Counted from the stretch's first letter, positions 1-6,546 are shown. The stretch is 9,553 nt of DNA from JANPII01 sp031424915 (GCA_031424915.1 JANPII010000056.1:1-9553), one strand, 5' to 3'. The notes: generated by a model from the letters alone, not told the origin. Numbers and translations are program-made.

Positions 1-125
1 AGGAATCTGTGCTGAGTCGAGTTGATACTGCGTTACGAGCTGCAAAGGGCAGTAAGGAATATGCAGGACGTAATAGAGTAGTAACCTCTACTGATAAGGG
101 TAAACTCATGTTGGTGTCGGCTTAG
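1..125 (+). CDS. C-terminal end of a probable GGDEF-domain diguanylate cyclase (partial, 5' end outside window)
   Basis: An open frame entering from the left edge (first full codon at 3) ends at TAG 123-125 and gives 40 residues. The stretch VDTALRAAKG...GRNRVV closely resembles the last helix and strand of GGDEF domains, where a consensus like ADxALYxAKxxGRNRV is followed by a short tail. Diguanylate cyclases make cyclic di-GMP from two GTP. The catalytic GG(D/E)EF loop and any receiver domains lie outside the window, so activity cannot be judged. A PleD-type response regulator is a reasonable guess for an alphaproteobacterium, but only the tail is visible. A weak hairpin (144-160, TAAGT/ACTTA arms followed by a short T run) lies just downstream and might end its transcript. 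Confidence 0.6.
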   Translation, partial: ESVLSRVDTALRAAKGSKEYAGRNRVVTSTDKGKLMLVSA

Positions 126-222
126 TAGAGTTGTCCGTTCACGTAAGTGGCCTCAACTTAAGGATTTTAGCAAAGTGTTTATGACATGCGTTTTTGCGCG
201 TGGCACGGGTAAATAAGCGCGC

Positions 223-318
223 TGTCATCCTGGAATCCTCGAGTGCAAGCGGGCACTTACGAGAGGCTATCCAGGATCCAGTGATATTCTCCTGTGTGGT
301 CAAAGCCACACAATGACA
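223..318. repeat. Palindromic interspersed repeat (TGTCATCCTGGAATCC type)
   Basis: The element is bounded by TGTCAT (223-228) and its inverse ATGACA (313-318). Inside is a 51-nt folded hairpin with three helices: ATCCTGGA 227-234 with TCCAGGAT 270-277, CCTC 237-240 with GAGG 263-266, and AGTGC 242-246 with GCACT 253-257. A second perfect 7-bp hairpin follows, TGTGTGG 293-299 with CCACACA 306-312 (loop 300-305). The TGTCATCCTGGAATCC opening and ATCCAGGAT inner arm resemble dispersed repeats of Rickettsiales and relatives. Only one copy is in this window, so repetitiveness is inferred from that resemblance. The reverse strand has a 61-codon open frame across it, which I regard as fortuitous. 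Confidence 0.65.
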
Positions 319-375
319 TTCCACTGCTGTTTTCGTCCACTCAACCCAACAGCCACTGTAGTAGAATCGCGTAAA

Positions 376-404
376 TTTACATTAAGCAAAATATCTATTA
401 TTAT
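376..404 (+). promoter_or_regulatory. Sigma70-like promoter for the alkyltransferase gene
   Basis: TTTACA (376-381) and TATTAT (399-404) are separated by 17 bases, each one mismatch from the TTGACA / TATAAT consensus. Transcription would begin near 410-412, only about 5-7 bases before the ATG at 417, giving an almost leaderless mRNA. The Shine-Dalgarno-like TAAGG at 407-411 would then be largely outside the transcript, so either the start site lies further upstream or translation does not depend on it. The call rests on sequence match alone. Confidence 0.45.
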
Positions 405-416
405 AGTAAGGTACTG

Positions 417-959
417 ATGCAAAGATATTCAACTCCAGATTTAGTGTACACTGCTATAACGTCAAGAGGGTATATAAGCGCAGATGCTACTTATGGAATC
501 CACCCTACACCCTTTGGCCTATGCCTCATTTCGGTTACTGCCCAGGGAATATGTCATCTTTCTTTTGTGGCAGAAGAGGAGGCGCCAATTTTGCCATGGC
601 GCTATTCCCACCTACATAGGGATGATAAATCAACAGCACCATTAGTTCAGGAAATTTTCGCTCATACTAAGGAAAATAGAAAATTTAGCCTGCTACTGAT
701 AGGCACACCATTTCAAGTAGAAGTTTGGCAGCAGCTTAGTACCATTCCTGTGGGCATTACAACTACCTATGAAGCAATAGCTCAGCAATTAGGCCGCCCT
801 ACAGCCACTCGTGCCGTGGCTACTGCAATAGCACGTAACCCCATTGCCTACTTAATACCCTGCCATCGTGTGGTGCGTAAGTCTGGGCATATGGGAGGCT
901 ATCGGTGGGGGCTTCCTGTTAAAAAGTTATTGCTTACCTATGAGACTGATCTTGACTGA
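417..959 (+). CDS. ogt: Methylated-DNA--protein-cysteine S-methyltransferase (Ogt/Ada C-terminal type)
   Basis: This DNA-repair protein moves the alkyl group from O6-alkylguanine (and O4-alkylthymine) onto its own cysteine in a single suicide reaction. It is 180 aa long, usual for a stand-alone Ogt. The N-terminal domain begins near residue 25 with YGIHPTPFG. The DNA-binding and catalytic domain follows, with FQVEVWQQL at 99-107, the helix containing the Arg finger (ATRAVATAIARNP, R132) and the active-site motif PCHRVV with Cys149. The GGYRWGL segment at 160-166 is the usual C-terminal signature. The zinc-binding and AraC-like domains of full Ada are absent, so it is a repair enzyme rather than the adaptive-response activator. 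Some 24 extra residues precede the conserved domain. ATG 417 is the only ATG upstream of the conserved domain in this frame and has TAAGG five bases before it. The gene seems to have its own promoter and lies 60 bp before htpG. Confidence 0.95.
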   Translation: MQRYSTPDLVYTAITSRGYISADATYGIHPTPFGLCLISVTAQGICHLSFVAEEEAPILPWRYSHLHRDDKSTAPLVQEIFAHTKENRKFSLLLIGTPFQVEVWQQLSTIPVGITTTYEAIAQQLGRPTATRAVATAIARNPIAYLIPCHRVVRKSGHMGGYRWGLPVKKLLLTYETDLD

Positions 960-980
960 ACTTAATATGCGCACTACATA
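952..980 (+). promoter_or_regulatory. Possible promoter for htpG
   Basis: TTGACT (952-957), overlapping the end of the upstream gene, is 17 bases from TACATA (975-980). The -35 is good and the -10 poor. The -35 region reads CTTGAC in context, close to the CTTGAA seen in heat-shock (RpoH) promoters, but no CCCCAT-like -10 is present, so heat-shock control is not shown. A TATAAA at 995-1000 is an alternative -10 without a matching -35. Confidence 0.25.
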
Positions 981-1019
981 AGGTGTGATCGGTATATAAA
1001 TCTTCGTAGGTAAAATAAT

Positions 1020-2894
1020 ATGTCCACATCCACTCCACAGACCAAGCCATTTGCAGCTGAAGTAGGAAAGGTTCTGCAACTGATGATCCATTCTTTATAC
1101 ACCAATAAGCCAATATTTTTGCGTGAGCTAATCTCTAATGCATCGGATGCGTGCGATAAATTGCGGTACGAAGCGCTACAAAACTCAGCTTTGGCAGAAG
1201 AAGAGCTACAGATACGCGTCGAGATCAATAAGCAAAATAATACCATCTCAGTGATTGATAACGGTATTGGCATGAGCCGCGAGGATTTAGTACAAAATTT
1301 GGGGACTGTGGCACGTTCTGGGACTCAAAGGTTTTTGGAATCTTTATCTACTGATAGCAATAACGTTAACCTGATTGGCCAATTTGGAGTGGGCTTTTAT
1401 TCTGCGTTTATGGTAGCCGACCGCGTTATAGTATATAGCACTAAAGCCGGCAGCAATGAGACATATAAGTGGGAGTCTGATGGGCAGAGCGACTATACTA
1501 TAGCTGAATGTGATGAAAATTTGCCACGCGGAACTAAGGTGGTATTGCACTTAAAACCTGAGGAGTCAGAGTTCTTAGAGCATTACCGTTTGCACCATAT
1601 CATCAAGACCTATTCTGACCATATCTCGTTTCCCATTACTCTAGATGATGGCCAAGGACAGGCTGATGTTGTGAATATGGCTTCGGCACTTTGGGCTAGG
1701 CCTAAGGCGGAGATTACCGAAGAACAATATAATGAGTTTTATCATTACGTAGCGCATTCTCCTGATACACCATGGCTGCGCGCGCACTATCGGGCAGAAG
1801 GGGCAGCAGTAGAATACACTTGCCTACTATATATCCCTAGTGTGCGGCCATTTGATCTATTTAATCCCGATCGTAAGGGCAGGGTAAAACTATACATCAA
1901 AAAGGTATTTATCAGCGAGGATACCAGCGGCTTGTTGCCAGCATATTTACGCTTTGTGCGTGGAGTTATTGATTCTGAAGACCTGCCGCTTAACATTAGC
2001 CGAGAGACTTTGCAGCACAGCACGGGGGTATACAAAATTCGGAAGTCTTTGGTGAAAAAAATATTGGGGATGCTTAAGCAGCGCGCAGAGAGTGATGCTG
2101 CGGATTACCGCAAGTTTTGGGACAATTTCGGCGAAGTGATGAAAGAAGGGCTATGCGAAGGAGCATTAGAGGAAAAGGAGCAATTACTCGAAGTATGCAG
2201 ATTCTACAGCAGTCGAACTGAAAATGAGCTAGTGAGTCTAGATCAATATATTGATCGGATGGCAGAAGGCCAAGACCAAATCTTTTATCTCAATGGAGAT
2301 AATATAGACACACTGCGGCATAGCCCTCAATTGGAAGGCTTTATGCGTCGTAATATCGAAGTACTATTGCTTACTGATCATGTTGACGACTTTTGGGTTA
2401 ATGTTATTAACCAGTATAAGAACAAGGAGCTTTGTTCTATTACTAAAAGCGGTATCGATTTGGATGCTATATGTAAGGACAGCGATGTAGCGCAGTCTCA
2501 GGAGCCTACAGAAGGCCCACAAGAGGTAATTTCTTACTTTAAAACAATATTAGGAAATAAGGTATCTGATGTTAAAGCATCATCTAAATTGGTGGATAGC
2601 CCTGCTTGCTTAGCTATTGCCGAGGGAGCGATGAATATACGTATGGAAAAGTTTCTGGTGGCGCAGAAACAGCTATCTAAAAATACGGCTAAGATACTAG
2701 AGATTAACTTAAGGCACCCTATATTAGTACGTATCGCTACTGATGTGGCGCAAGGAGAAACAAACGAGCAAACACAGCGCCTGGCCCATATAGTGTTCAA
2801 TCAGGCCTGTATTATTGCAGGGGAGGATATGGAAGATCCTTACCAATTTACTAAAGAGGTCAATGACCTGATTACCAAAGCGTTGGCAGCTTAG
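1020..2894 (+). CDS. htpG: Molecular chaperone HtpG (bacterial Hsp90)
   Basis: A cytoplasmic ATP-dependent chaperone that acts as a dimer with the DnaK system to remodel client proteins. At 624 aa it is the normal full length. The N-terminal GHKL ATPase domain shows ELISNASDACDKLR (E36, N40), DNGIGM (80-85), GTVARSGT (95-102) and the lid glycines IGQFGVGFYSAF (119-130). The middle domain includes WLRAHYRAEG, the RKGRVKLYIKKVFI strand and the LPLNISRETLQ segment with its conserved arginine. The C-terminal dimerisation domain ends EDPYQFTKEVNDLITKAL. The eukaryotic MEEVD tail is absent, as expected. The start at 1020 has GTAGG nine bases upstream (1006-1010) and gives the standard N-terminus. 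The next gene, cmk, begins six bases after the stop, so htpG appears to lead a three-gene unit. Confidence 0.98.
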   Translation: MSTSTPQTKPFAAEVGKVLQLMIHSLYTNKPIFLRELISNASDACDKLRYEALQNSALAEEELQIRVEINKQNNTISVIDNGIGMSREDLVQNLGTVARSGTQRFLESLSTDSNNVNLIGQFGVGFYSAFMVADRVIVYSTKAGSNETYKWESDGQSDYTIAECDENLPRGTKVVLHLKPEESEFLEHYRLHHIIKTYSDHISFPITLDDGQGQADVVNMASALWARPKAEITEEQYNEFYHYVAHSPDTPWLRAHYRAEGAAVEYTCLLYIPSVRPFDLFNPDRKGRVKLYIKKVFISEDTSGLLPAYLRFVRGVIDSEDLPLNISRETLQHSTGVYKIRKSLVKKILGMLKQRAESDAADYRKFWDNFGEVMKEGLCEGALEEKEQLLEVCRFYSSRTENELVSLDQYIDRMAEGQDQIFYLNGDNIDTLRHSPQLEGFMRRNIEVLLLTDHVDDFWVNVINQYKNKELCSITKSGIDLDAICKDSDVAQSQEPTEGPQEVISYFKTILGNKVSDVKASSKLVDSPACLAIAEGAMNIRMEKFLVAQKQLSKNTAKILEINLRHPILVRIATDVAQGETNEQTQRLAHIVFNQACIIAGEDMEDPYQFTKEVNDLITKALAA

Positions 2895-2900
2895 TAAATA

Positions 2901-3569
2901 ATGATTAAAGCTAATAAAAGAGGCATAGTAATAGCAGTAGACGGGCCTTCTGCTTCTGGTAAGGGAACTTTGTCACGAAGAGTGGCACATCAGCTAGGTT
3001 ATGATTATCTGGATACAGGCTTGCTATATAGGGCTGTGGCTGCAGAAGTAATAAAAAACGATGTGGATCTGGATGATATAGAGGGCATTATAAAATTGGT
3101 GCCACAACTAGATATTCGTATGCTAAATTCTAAGGAATTAGGCACGGAGGAAATAGGAGCAATAGCTTCGCAGGTGGCGATACTACCCAAGCTACGTCAG
3201 GCGCTATATGATATACAGCGCGATTTTGCTCTGAATAAGCCGGGGGTGATAGTGGATGGTCGAGATATCGGCTCAGTTATTTTTCCTGATGCTGAGTGTA
3301 AGCTATATATTACTGCAAACGTAGAAGTGCGGGCAATGCGTCGATTTAAACAGTTGCAGGAGCTAGGAAAATATGCTACATATGAGCGTGTGTTGCAGGA
3401 TCTTAAGGCGCGTGATGCGCGGGATTACATGAGAGATTCCGCTCCCTTGCTTGTCGCTTGCGGCGCAATTGTGATTGATACTTCTGAGCTTAGTATTAGC
3501 GAGGCGGTATCCTTGATGTTGCGCGAGATAAGAAACTGCTTTGATATTAACTATATAGATTATGATTAA
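2901..3569 (+). CDS. cmk: Cytidylate kinase (CMP/dCMP kinase)
   Basis: Phosphorylates CMP and dCMP to the diphosphates with ATP, recycling pyrimidine nucleotides for RNA, DNA and phospholipid synthesis. It has 222 aa, typical for bacterial Cmk. The Walker A loop is GPSASGKGT (15-23), followed by LDTGLLYRAVA (37-47), the DGRDIG motif (119-124) that binds the nucleotide monophosphate, and the arginine-rich lid RDARDYMRDSAPL (171-183). Every family motif is intact. It lies 6 bases after htpG and 8 before rpsA. cmk-rpsA adjacency is very common in proteobacteria, but the usual upstream aroA is replaced by htpG here. No clear Shine-Dalgarno sequence precedes ATG 2901, so translation may be coupled to htpG. 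The start fits the family because only nine residues precede the first beta strand. Confidence 0.97.
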   Translation: MIKANKRGIVIAVDGPSASGKGTLSRRVAHQLGYDYLDTGLLYRAVAAEVIKNDVDLDDIEGIIKLVPQLDIRMLNSKELGTEEIGAIASQVAILPKLRQALYDIQRDFALNKPGVIVDGRDIGSVIFPDAECKLYITANVEVRAMRRFKQLQELGKYATYERVLQDLKARDARDYMRDSAPLLVACGAIVIDTSELSISEAVSLMLREIRNCFDINYIDYD

Positions 3570-3577
3570 CTAACGCC

Positions 3578-5431
3578 ATGGAAAAAAATAAAACTCGTAG
3601 CTTAAAAAATGATGCTGGTCCTATTCAGTTTCACGAAGACTTTTCCTCACTATTTGAGGACTCAGTAAAAAAAGAAAAACGCGAAGGCGAAGTTGCCAAG
3701 GGTATAATAGTAGCACTTGAACGCGATGCGGTGCTAGTGGATGTAAAAGGCCTAAAAACTGAAGGCCGAGTTTTGACTAAAGAATTTGCTGTTGATGGTG
3801 TGACGCCAAATTTACAGATAGGCGATGAGGTGGAAGTTTTTATTGAGCAAGCAGAAGGCTCTTCTGGGCGCACCATATTAAGTCGCGAGCGTGCTGTGAA
3901 GGAAGAATCTTGGCAAAGATTCGAAGATTTATTTAATAAAGATGAAATCGTGCGTGGCAAAATTATTGGCCGTGTTAAAGGTGGTTTTGCTGTAGATATT
4001 GGTGGGGGACTGATTGCGTTTCTGCCAGGTGGACAGGTAGATATCAGACCTATTAATGTAGCAGCGCTAATGGATAAGGAAGATCAACAGTTTAAGATCG
4101 TAAAGATGAACCGCGAGCAGGGCAATATTGTAGTTTCGCGTAAAGCTATCCTAGAAGAGTCGCGTAAAGAAGCACGTCAAGAGTTGTTGGCAAATATTCA
4201 AGAAGGTAGTGTGCTTGATGGTATAGTAAAAAATATCACGGAGTATGGTGCGTTTGTTGACTTAGGACCTGTAGACGGACTACTGCATATTACGGATATT
4301 TCATGGAATAAGATTTCGCATCCATCTGAAGTACTGACTATTGGTCAACAGTTAAAAGTAGTGGTTGTTAAATACAATACCGAAAATCAACGTGTATCAC
4401 TAGGCTTGAAACAGCTTGAGGCTAATCCATGGGATGGCTTTGCTGAGAAATATAAAGTGGGCGAAGTGTTTAAAGGAAGCGTGACTACCATAACTGATTA
4501 CGGTGCATTCGTAGAGCTTGAGCCAAGTGTAGAAGGCTTGGTATACCATACTGAGATTAGCTGGAATGCCAAAAACGTGCACCCACGCAAGCTATTGAAA
4601 ACGGGTGATGAGGTGACTGTAAAGGTGTTAGAAGTAGATATAGCCAAGCACCGGATTAGCCTCAGCATTAAGCAAGCGAAAGATAATCCATGGCAAGCAT
4701 TTGCTAAGACCTATCCAGTCGGTAGCATAGTAGAAGGCGTGGTCAGTAATGTAGAGCACTTTGGTGTTTTCGTTACGGTGAATTCTGGCACTATAGATTC
4801 TACTATTGATGTTATAGTTCCAACTGTTGAGCTTTCATGGGAAGAAGGTCCAGAACGCGAGTTGAAGAAGTATAAAAAAGATGACCCTATTACTGGGGTG
4901 GTAGTAAGTGTAGATGTAGATCGTGAAAGGGTAACCTTAAGCGTTAAACAGCTTAATAAATCTGGCGCGTCTGAATCAGCACCAAAGCAGTCTAATAAGG
5001 GTAGTGTTGTAACCTGTACAGTTGTAGCGGTTTCTGGTGATGGCATAGAAGTAGAGCTAGAGCCAAATGTCAAAGCTTTCATTAAACGTGCGGATCTTTC
5101 TAAACATCGGGCAGAGCAACGTCCTGACCGTTTTGCGGTGGGTGAACGTGTAGATGTGAAAGTGATGTCTTATGATAAGGCGACTCGTAAGCCAGTGCTT
5201 TCAATCAAAGCCTTGGAGGTTGAGCAAGAACGACAAGTAATTAAAGAGTATGGGTCTACTGATAGTGGCGCAAGTCTAGGTGATATTTTAGGTGCTGCTC
5301 TTGGTAAAGCCGGTATTGTGACAACTGCAGAGCCTGCAGCTGAAAAGCCGAAGCGTGTTACAACAAATGCGGTTGCAGAGCCTGTAGCTGAAAAACCGAA
5401 GCGTGTACGCAAAAAGCCTGCTGCTGAATAA
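3578..5431 (+). CDS. rpsA: 30S ribosomal protein S1 with extended basic C-terminal tail
   Basis: S1 binds mRNA on the 30S subunit and aids initiation on structured or weakly Shine-Dalgarno-bearing messages. Six S1 (OB-fold) repeats are visible at about residues 38-105, 124-189, 209-279, 295-365, 382-459 and 476-547. Repeats 3 and 4 are the best conserved (TEYGAFVDLG...DGLLHITDISW; TDYGAFVELEP...EISW). Repeat 5 has a few extra residues before VELSW. The usual alphaproteobacterial ending GASLGDILGAALGK (564-577) is followed by about 40 extra residues rich in Ala, Glu, Pro, Lys and Arg, making 617 aa against roughly 560-570 for common homologues. The tail contains AEP(A/V)AEKPKRV twice. No Shine-Dalgarno sequence precedes ATG 3578; rpsA is known for this in E. 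coli, where S1 represses its own translation, so autoregulation is plausible but only inferred. A small CCCTT-GAG-AAGGG hairpin (5435-5447) follows the stop. Confidence 0.97.
   Translation: MEKNKTRSLKNDAGPIQFHEDFSSLFEDSVKKEKREGEVAKGIIVALERDAVLVDVKGLKTEGRVLTKEFAVDGVTPNLQIGDEVEVFIEQAEGSSGRTILSRERAVKEESWQRFEDLFNKDEIVRGKIIGRVKGGFAVDIGGGLIAFLPGGQVDIRPINVAALMDKEDQQFKIVKMNREQGNIVVSRKAILEESRKEARQELLANIQEGSVLDGIVKNITEYGAFVDLGPVDGLLHITDISWNKISHPSEVLTIGQQLKVVVVKYNTENQRVSLGLKQLEANPWDGFAEKYKVGEVFKGSVTTITDYGAFVELEPSVEGLVYHTEISWNAKNVHPRKLLKTGDEVTVKVLEVDIAKHRISLSIKQAKDNPWQAFAKTYPVGSIVEGVVSNVEHFGVFVTVNSGTIDSTIDVIVPTVELSWEEGPERELKKYKKDDPITGVVVSVDVDRERVTLSVKQLNKSGASESAPKQSNKGSVVTCTVVAVSGDGIEVELEPNVKAFIKRADLSKHRAEQRPDRFAVGERVDVKVMSYDKATRKPVLSIKALEVEQERQVIKEYGSTDSGASLGDILGAALGKAGIVTTAEPAAEKPKRVTTNAVAEPVAEKPKRVRKKPAAE
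5327..5407 (+). repeat. Tandem duplication in the 3' end of rpsA
   Basis: Two 33-bp copies (5327-5359 and 5375-5407) encode AEPAAEKPKRV (584-594) and AEPVAEKPKRV (600-610) with a 48-bp period. They differ at three bases (gca/gta, aag/aaa, gtt/gta). The sixteen-residue unit with a PKRV core adds positive charge to the S1 tail. Near identity at the DNA level suggests recent slippage or local duplication. Confidence 0.85.
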
Positions 5432-5467
5432 TACCCCTTGAGAAGGGATTCAGTATTAAAATTTTGC

Positions 5468-5552
5468 GTCATTGCGAGCATTGAAAGGGCGTGGCAATCC
5501 AGAAAACTAAATATTTAATGGATCACCACACTCCTTCGGGGCTCGTGATTAC
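5468..5552. repeat. Long imperfect inverted repeat, Rickettsiales-type interspersed element (GTCATTGCGAG / GCAATCCA)
   Basis: Two gapless 34-base arms (5468-5501 and 5519-5552) flank a 17-base AT-rich loop (5502-5518). Pairing the arms as plus-strand RNA gives 23 Watson-Crick pairs, 5 G-U wobbles and 6 mismatches. The left arm opens GTCATTGCGAG and closes GTGGCAATCCA, matching a well-known dispersed palindromic repeat family in Rickettsiales and other intracellular bacteria. The right arm is the decayed inverse (TGGATCACCAC...GCTCGTGATTAC). It sits 36 bp after the rpsA stop, where transcripts from that operon would run through it. Confidence 0.75.
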
Positions 5553-5590
5553 AACCACCCACGGCCACTGACGTGGCCTCGTGTGGTTTT
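5553..5590 (+). terminator. Hairpin followed by short T run, possible rho-independent terminator of the htpG-cmk-rpsA unit
   Basis: Arms 5553-5568 and 5573-5588 pair at 13 of 16 positions around a TGAC loop. The six loop-proximal pairs (GGCCAC/GTGGCC) are perfect and G+C-rich, and the six outer pairs (AACCAC/GTGGTT) are also perfect, with three mismatches between. Only four Ts follow (5587-5590), fewer than in strong terminators. It directly abuts the preceding inverted repeat and may be part of the same mobile-like element rather than a dedicated terminator. Confidence 0.5.
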
Positions 5591-5634
5591 ATGTGCCTTA
5601 TAGTCTAATCCAAAACCGGGGTTTAAAGAGTAAA

Positions 5635-6495
5635 ATGAGTAAGGTGCCACATCTTTTTTGTTTTGGTTTAGGCTATTGCGCCCAGCATTTAGCTGCATTA
5701 ACCCAAGGCTGGAAGATTAGCGGTACGCAGCGTTCTGTTGTCCTACCTCAAGATTCTATACAAATGTATGAATTTGAGCAGCTACAAGAGCTAAGTGAAG
5801 ACGTAACTCATATTTTGGTTTCTATCCCTCCTCGTGGCAACACAGACCTTGTTATAGCAAAATTTGCCAATAAAATTAGTAAATTGCCGCACCTATGTTG
5901 GGTAGGTTATTTATCAGTCACAGGTGTATATGGCGATCATGAGGGCAGATGGGTAGATGAAACAACCCCCACTGATCCTCAAGCACCACTAGCGCGTCCC
6001 CGAATTATGGCCGAACATCAATGGCTCAACTTGTGGGGTAATCACCAGGTACCAGTACATATTTTTAGGCTGTCAGGGATATATGGTCCTGGGCGCAGTG
6101 AAGTGGAAAAAGCACTAGCCAAGCAGAGCCGAATTATAGAGAAGCCTGGCCATGTTTTTTGCCGCATTCATGTTGCCGACATTGCACAAGTTTTGTATGC
6201 CTCTATGCAGAATCCCACCCCAGGCGAAGTTTTTAATTTAGCAGATGACTTGCCTGCTTCTCATAAAGACATAGTAAATTATACGTGCCAGCTGTTAGGT
6301 ATGACTCCCCCGCCAGCGGAATCCTTTGAGACAGCAGAAATGTCTGAAATGCTGCGTTACTTTTATAGTAGGTGCGCCCGCGTCTCTAATAATAAAATTA
6401 AGGAAGTACTGGGCGTGGCTCCACATTATCCCACCTATCGTGAGGGAATTAAGGCCATATACGAGGAGCTTAAAGACGTAAAGCCAAAGGCTTAG
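5635..6495 (+). CDS. NAD(P)-binding SDR-family protein, YeeZ-like, of unknown substrate
   Basis: A 286-residue Rossmann-fold protein of the extended/atypical short-chain dehydrogenase family, like the E. coli YeeZ group. The nucleotide-binding turn is FGLGYCAQHLA (G11, G13, A16). The central strand and family signature is YLSVTGVYGDHEGRWVDE (92-109), and RLSGIYGPGR (145-154) and HVADIA match the sugar-epimerase-like fold. In place of the catalytic YxxxK pair, alignment on the following AE (126-127) puts Leu119 and Arg123, so classical dehydrogenase chemistry is doubtful. No reaction can be assigned. The frame is open from GTG 5581, but that start lies inside a hairpin. ATG 5635 begins just before the first beta strand and has AAAGAG (5625-5630) four bases upstream, so I use it. 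The gene stands alone and converges on the hydrolase gene. A TATAGT at 5599-5604 could be a -10 but lacks a clear -35. Confidence 0.85.
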   Translation: MSKVPHLFCFGLGYCAQHLAALTQGWKISGTQRSVVLPQDSIQMYEFEQLQELSEDVTHILVSIPPRGNTDLVIAKFANKISKLPHLCWVGYLSVTGVYGDHEGRWVDETTPTDPQAPLARPRIMAEHQWLNLWGNHQVPVHIFRLSGIYGPGRSEVEKALAKQSRIIEKPGHVFCRIHVADIAQVLYASMQNPTPGEVFNLADDLPASHKDIVNYTCQLLGMTPPPAESFETAEMSEMLRYFYSRCARVSNNKIKEVLGVAPHYPTYREGIKAIYEELKDVKPKA

Positions 6496-6521
6496 AGTAA
6501 AAAAATTGTAAGCGCCCAGTC

Positions 6522-6546
6522 AATGGAATCCTTAAATGATGCCATT
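6522..6546. other. Small imperfect hairpin between convergent genes
   Basis: AATGG (6522-6526) pairs with CCATT (6542-6546), and after an A/G mismatch ATC (6528-6530) pairs with GAT (6538-6540), leaving a 7-base loop. It overlaps the stop codon of the minus-strand hydrolase gene. Neither side has a T run immediately after the stem; on the minus strand a seven-T run (the A run at 6500-6506) follows only about 15 bases later. It might slow transcription from both sides but is not a convincing terminator. Confidence 0.25.

Noticed and set aside
147..154. Octamer GTGGCCTC shared with the rpsA downstream hairpin (5573-5580)
   Set aside because: An 8-base match between two intergenic stretches of a few hundred bases is expected by chance often enough that it gives no evidence of a shared element.
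185..202. CATGCG-TTTTTG-CGCGTG hairpin considered as terminator of the GGDEF gene
   Set aside because: The T run lies in the loop, not after the stem, and nothing else supports termination here.
139..324. 61-codon minus-strand open frame
   Set aside because: It runs across the palindromic repeat and has no recognisable domain. Repeats of this kind often give spurious small open frames, and I see no reason to call it a gene.
5170..5481. 103-codon minus-strand open frame over the rpsA tail
   Set aside because: It is antisense to the S1 tail repeat. Its repeated RFGFSA(T/A)GSA pattern is a by-product of that duplication.
5581..5634. 18-codon GTG-started extension of the SDR protein
   Set aside because: It starts within the arm of the terminator-like hairpin and lacks a ribosome binding site, and the added residues do not belong to the Rossmann fold. 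ATG 5635 is better placed.
6481..6493. AAGCC-AAA-GGCTT hairpin at the end of the SDR gene considered as a terminator
   Set aside because: It is only five base pairs, lies inside the coding end and is followed by an A run rather than a T run on the coding strand.
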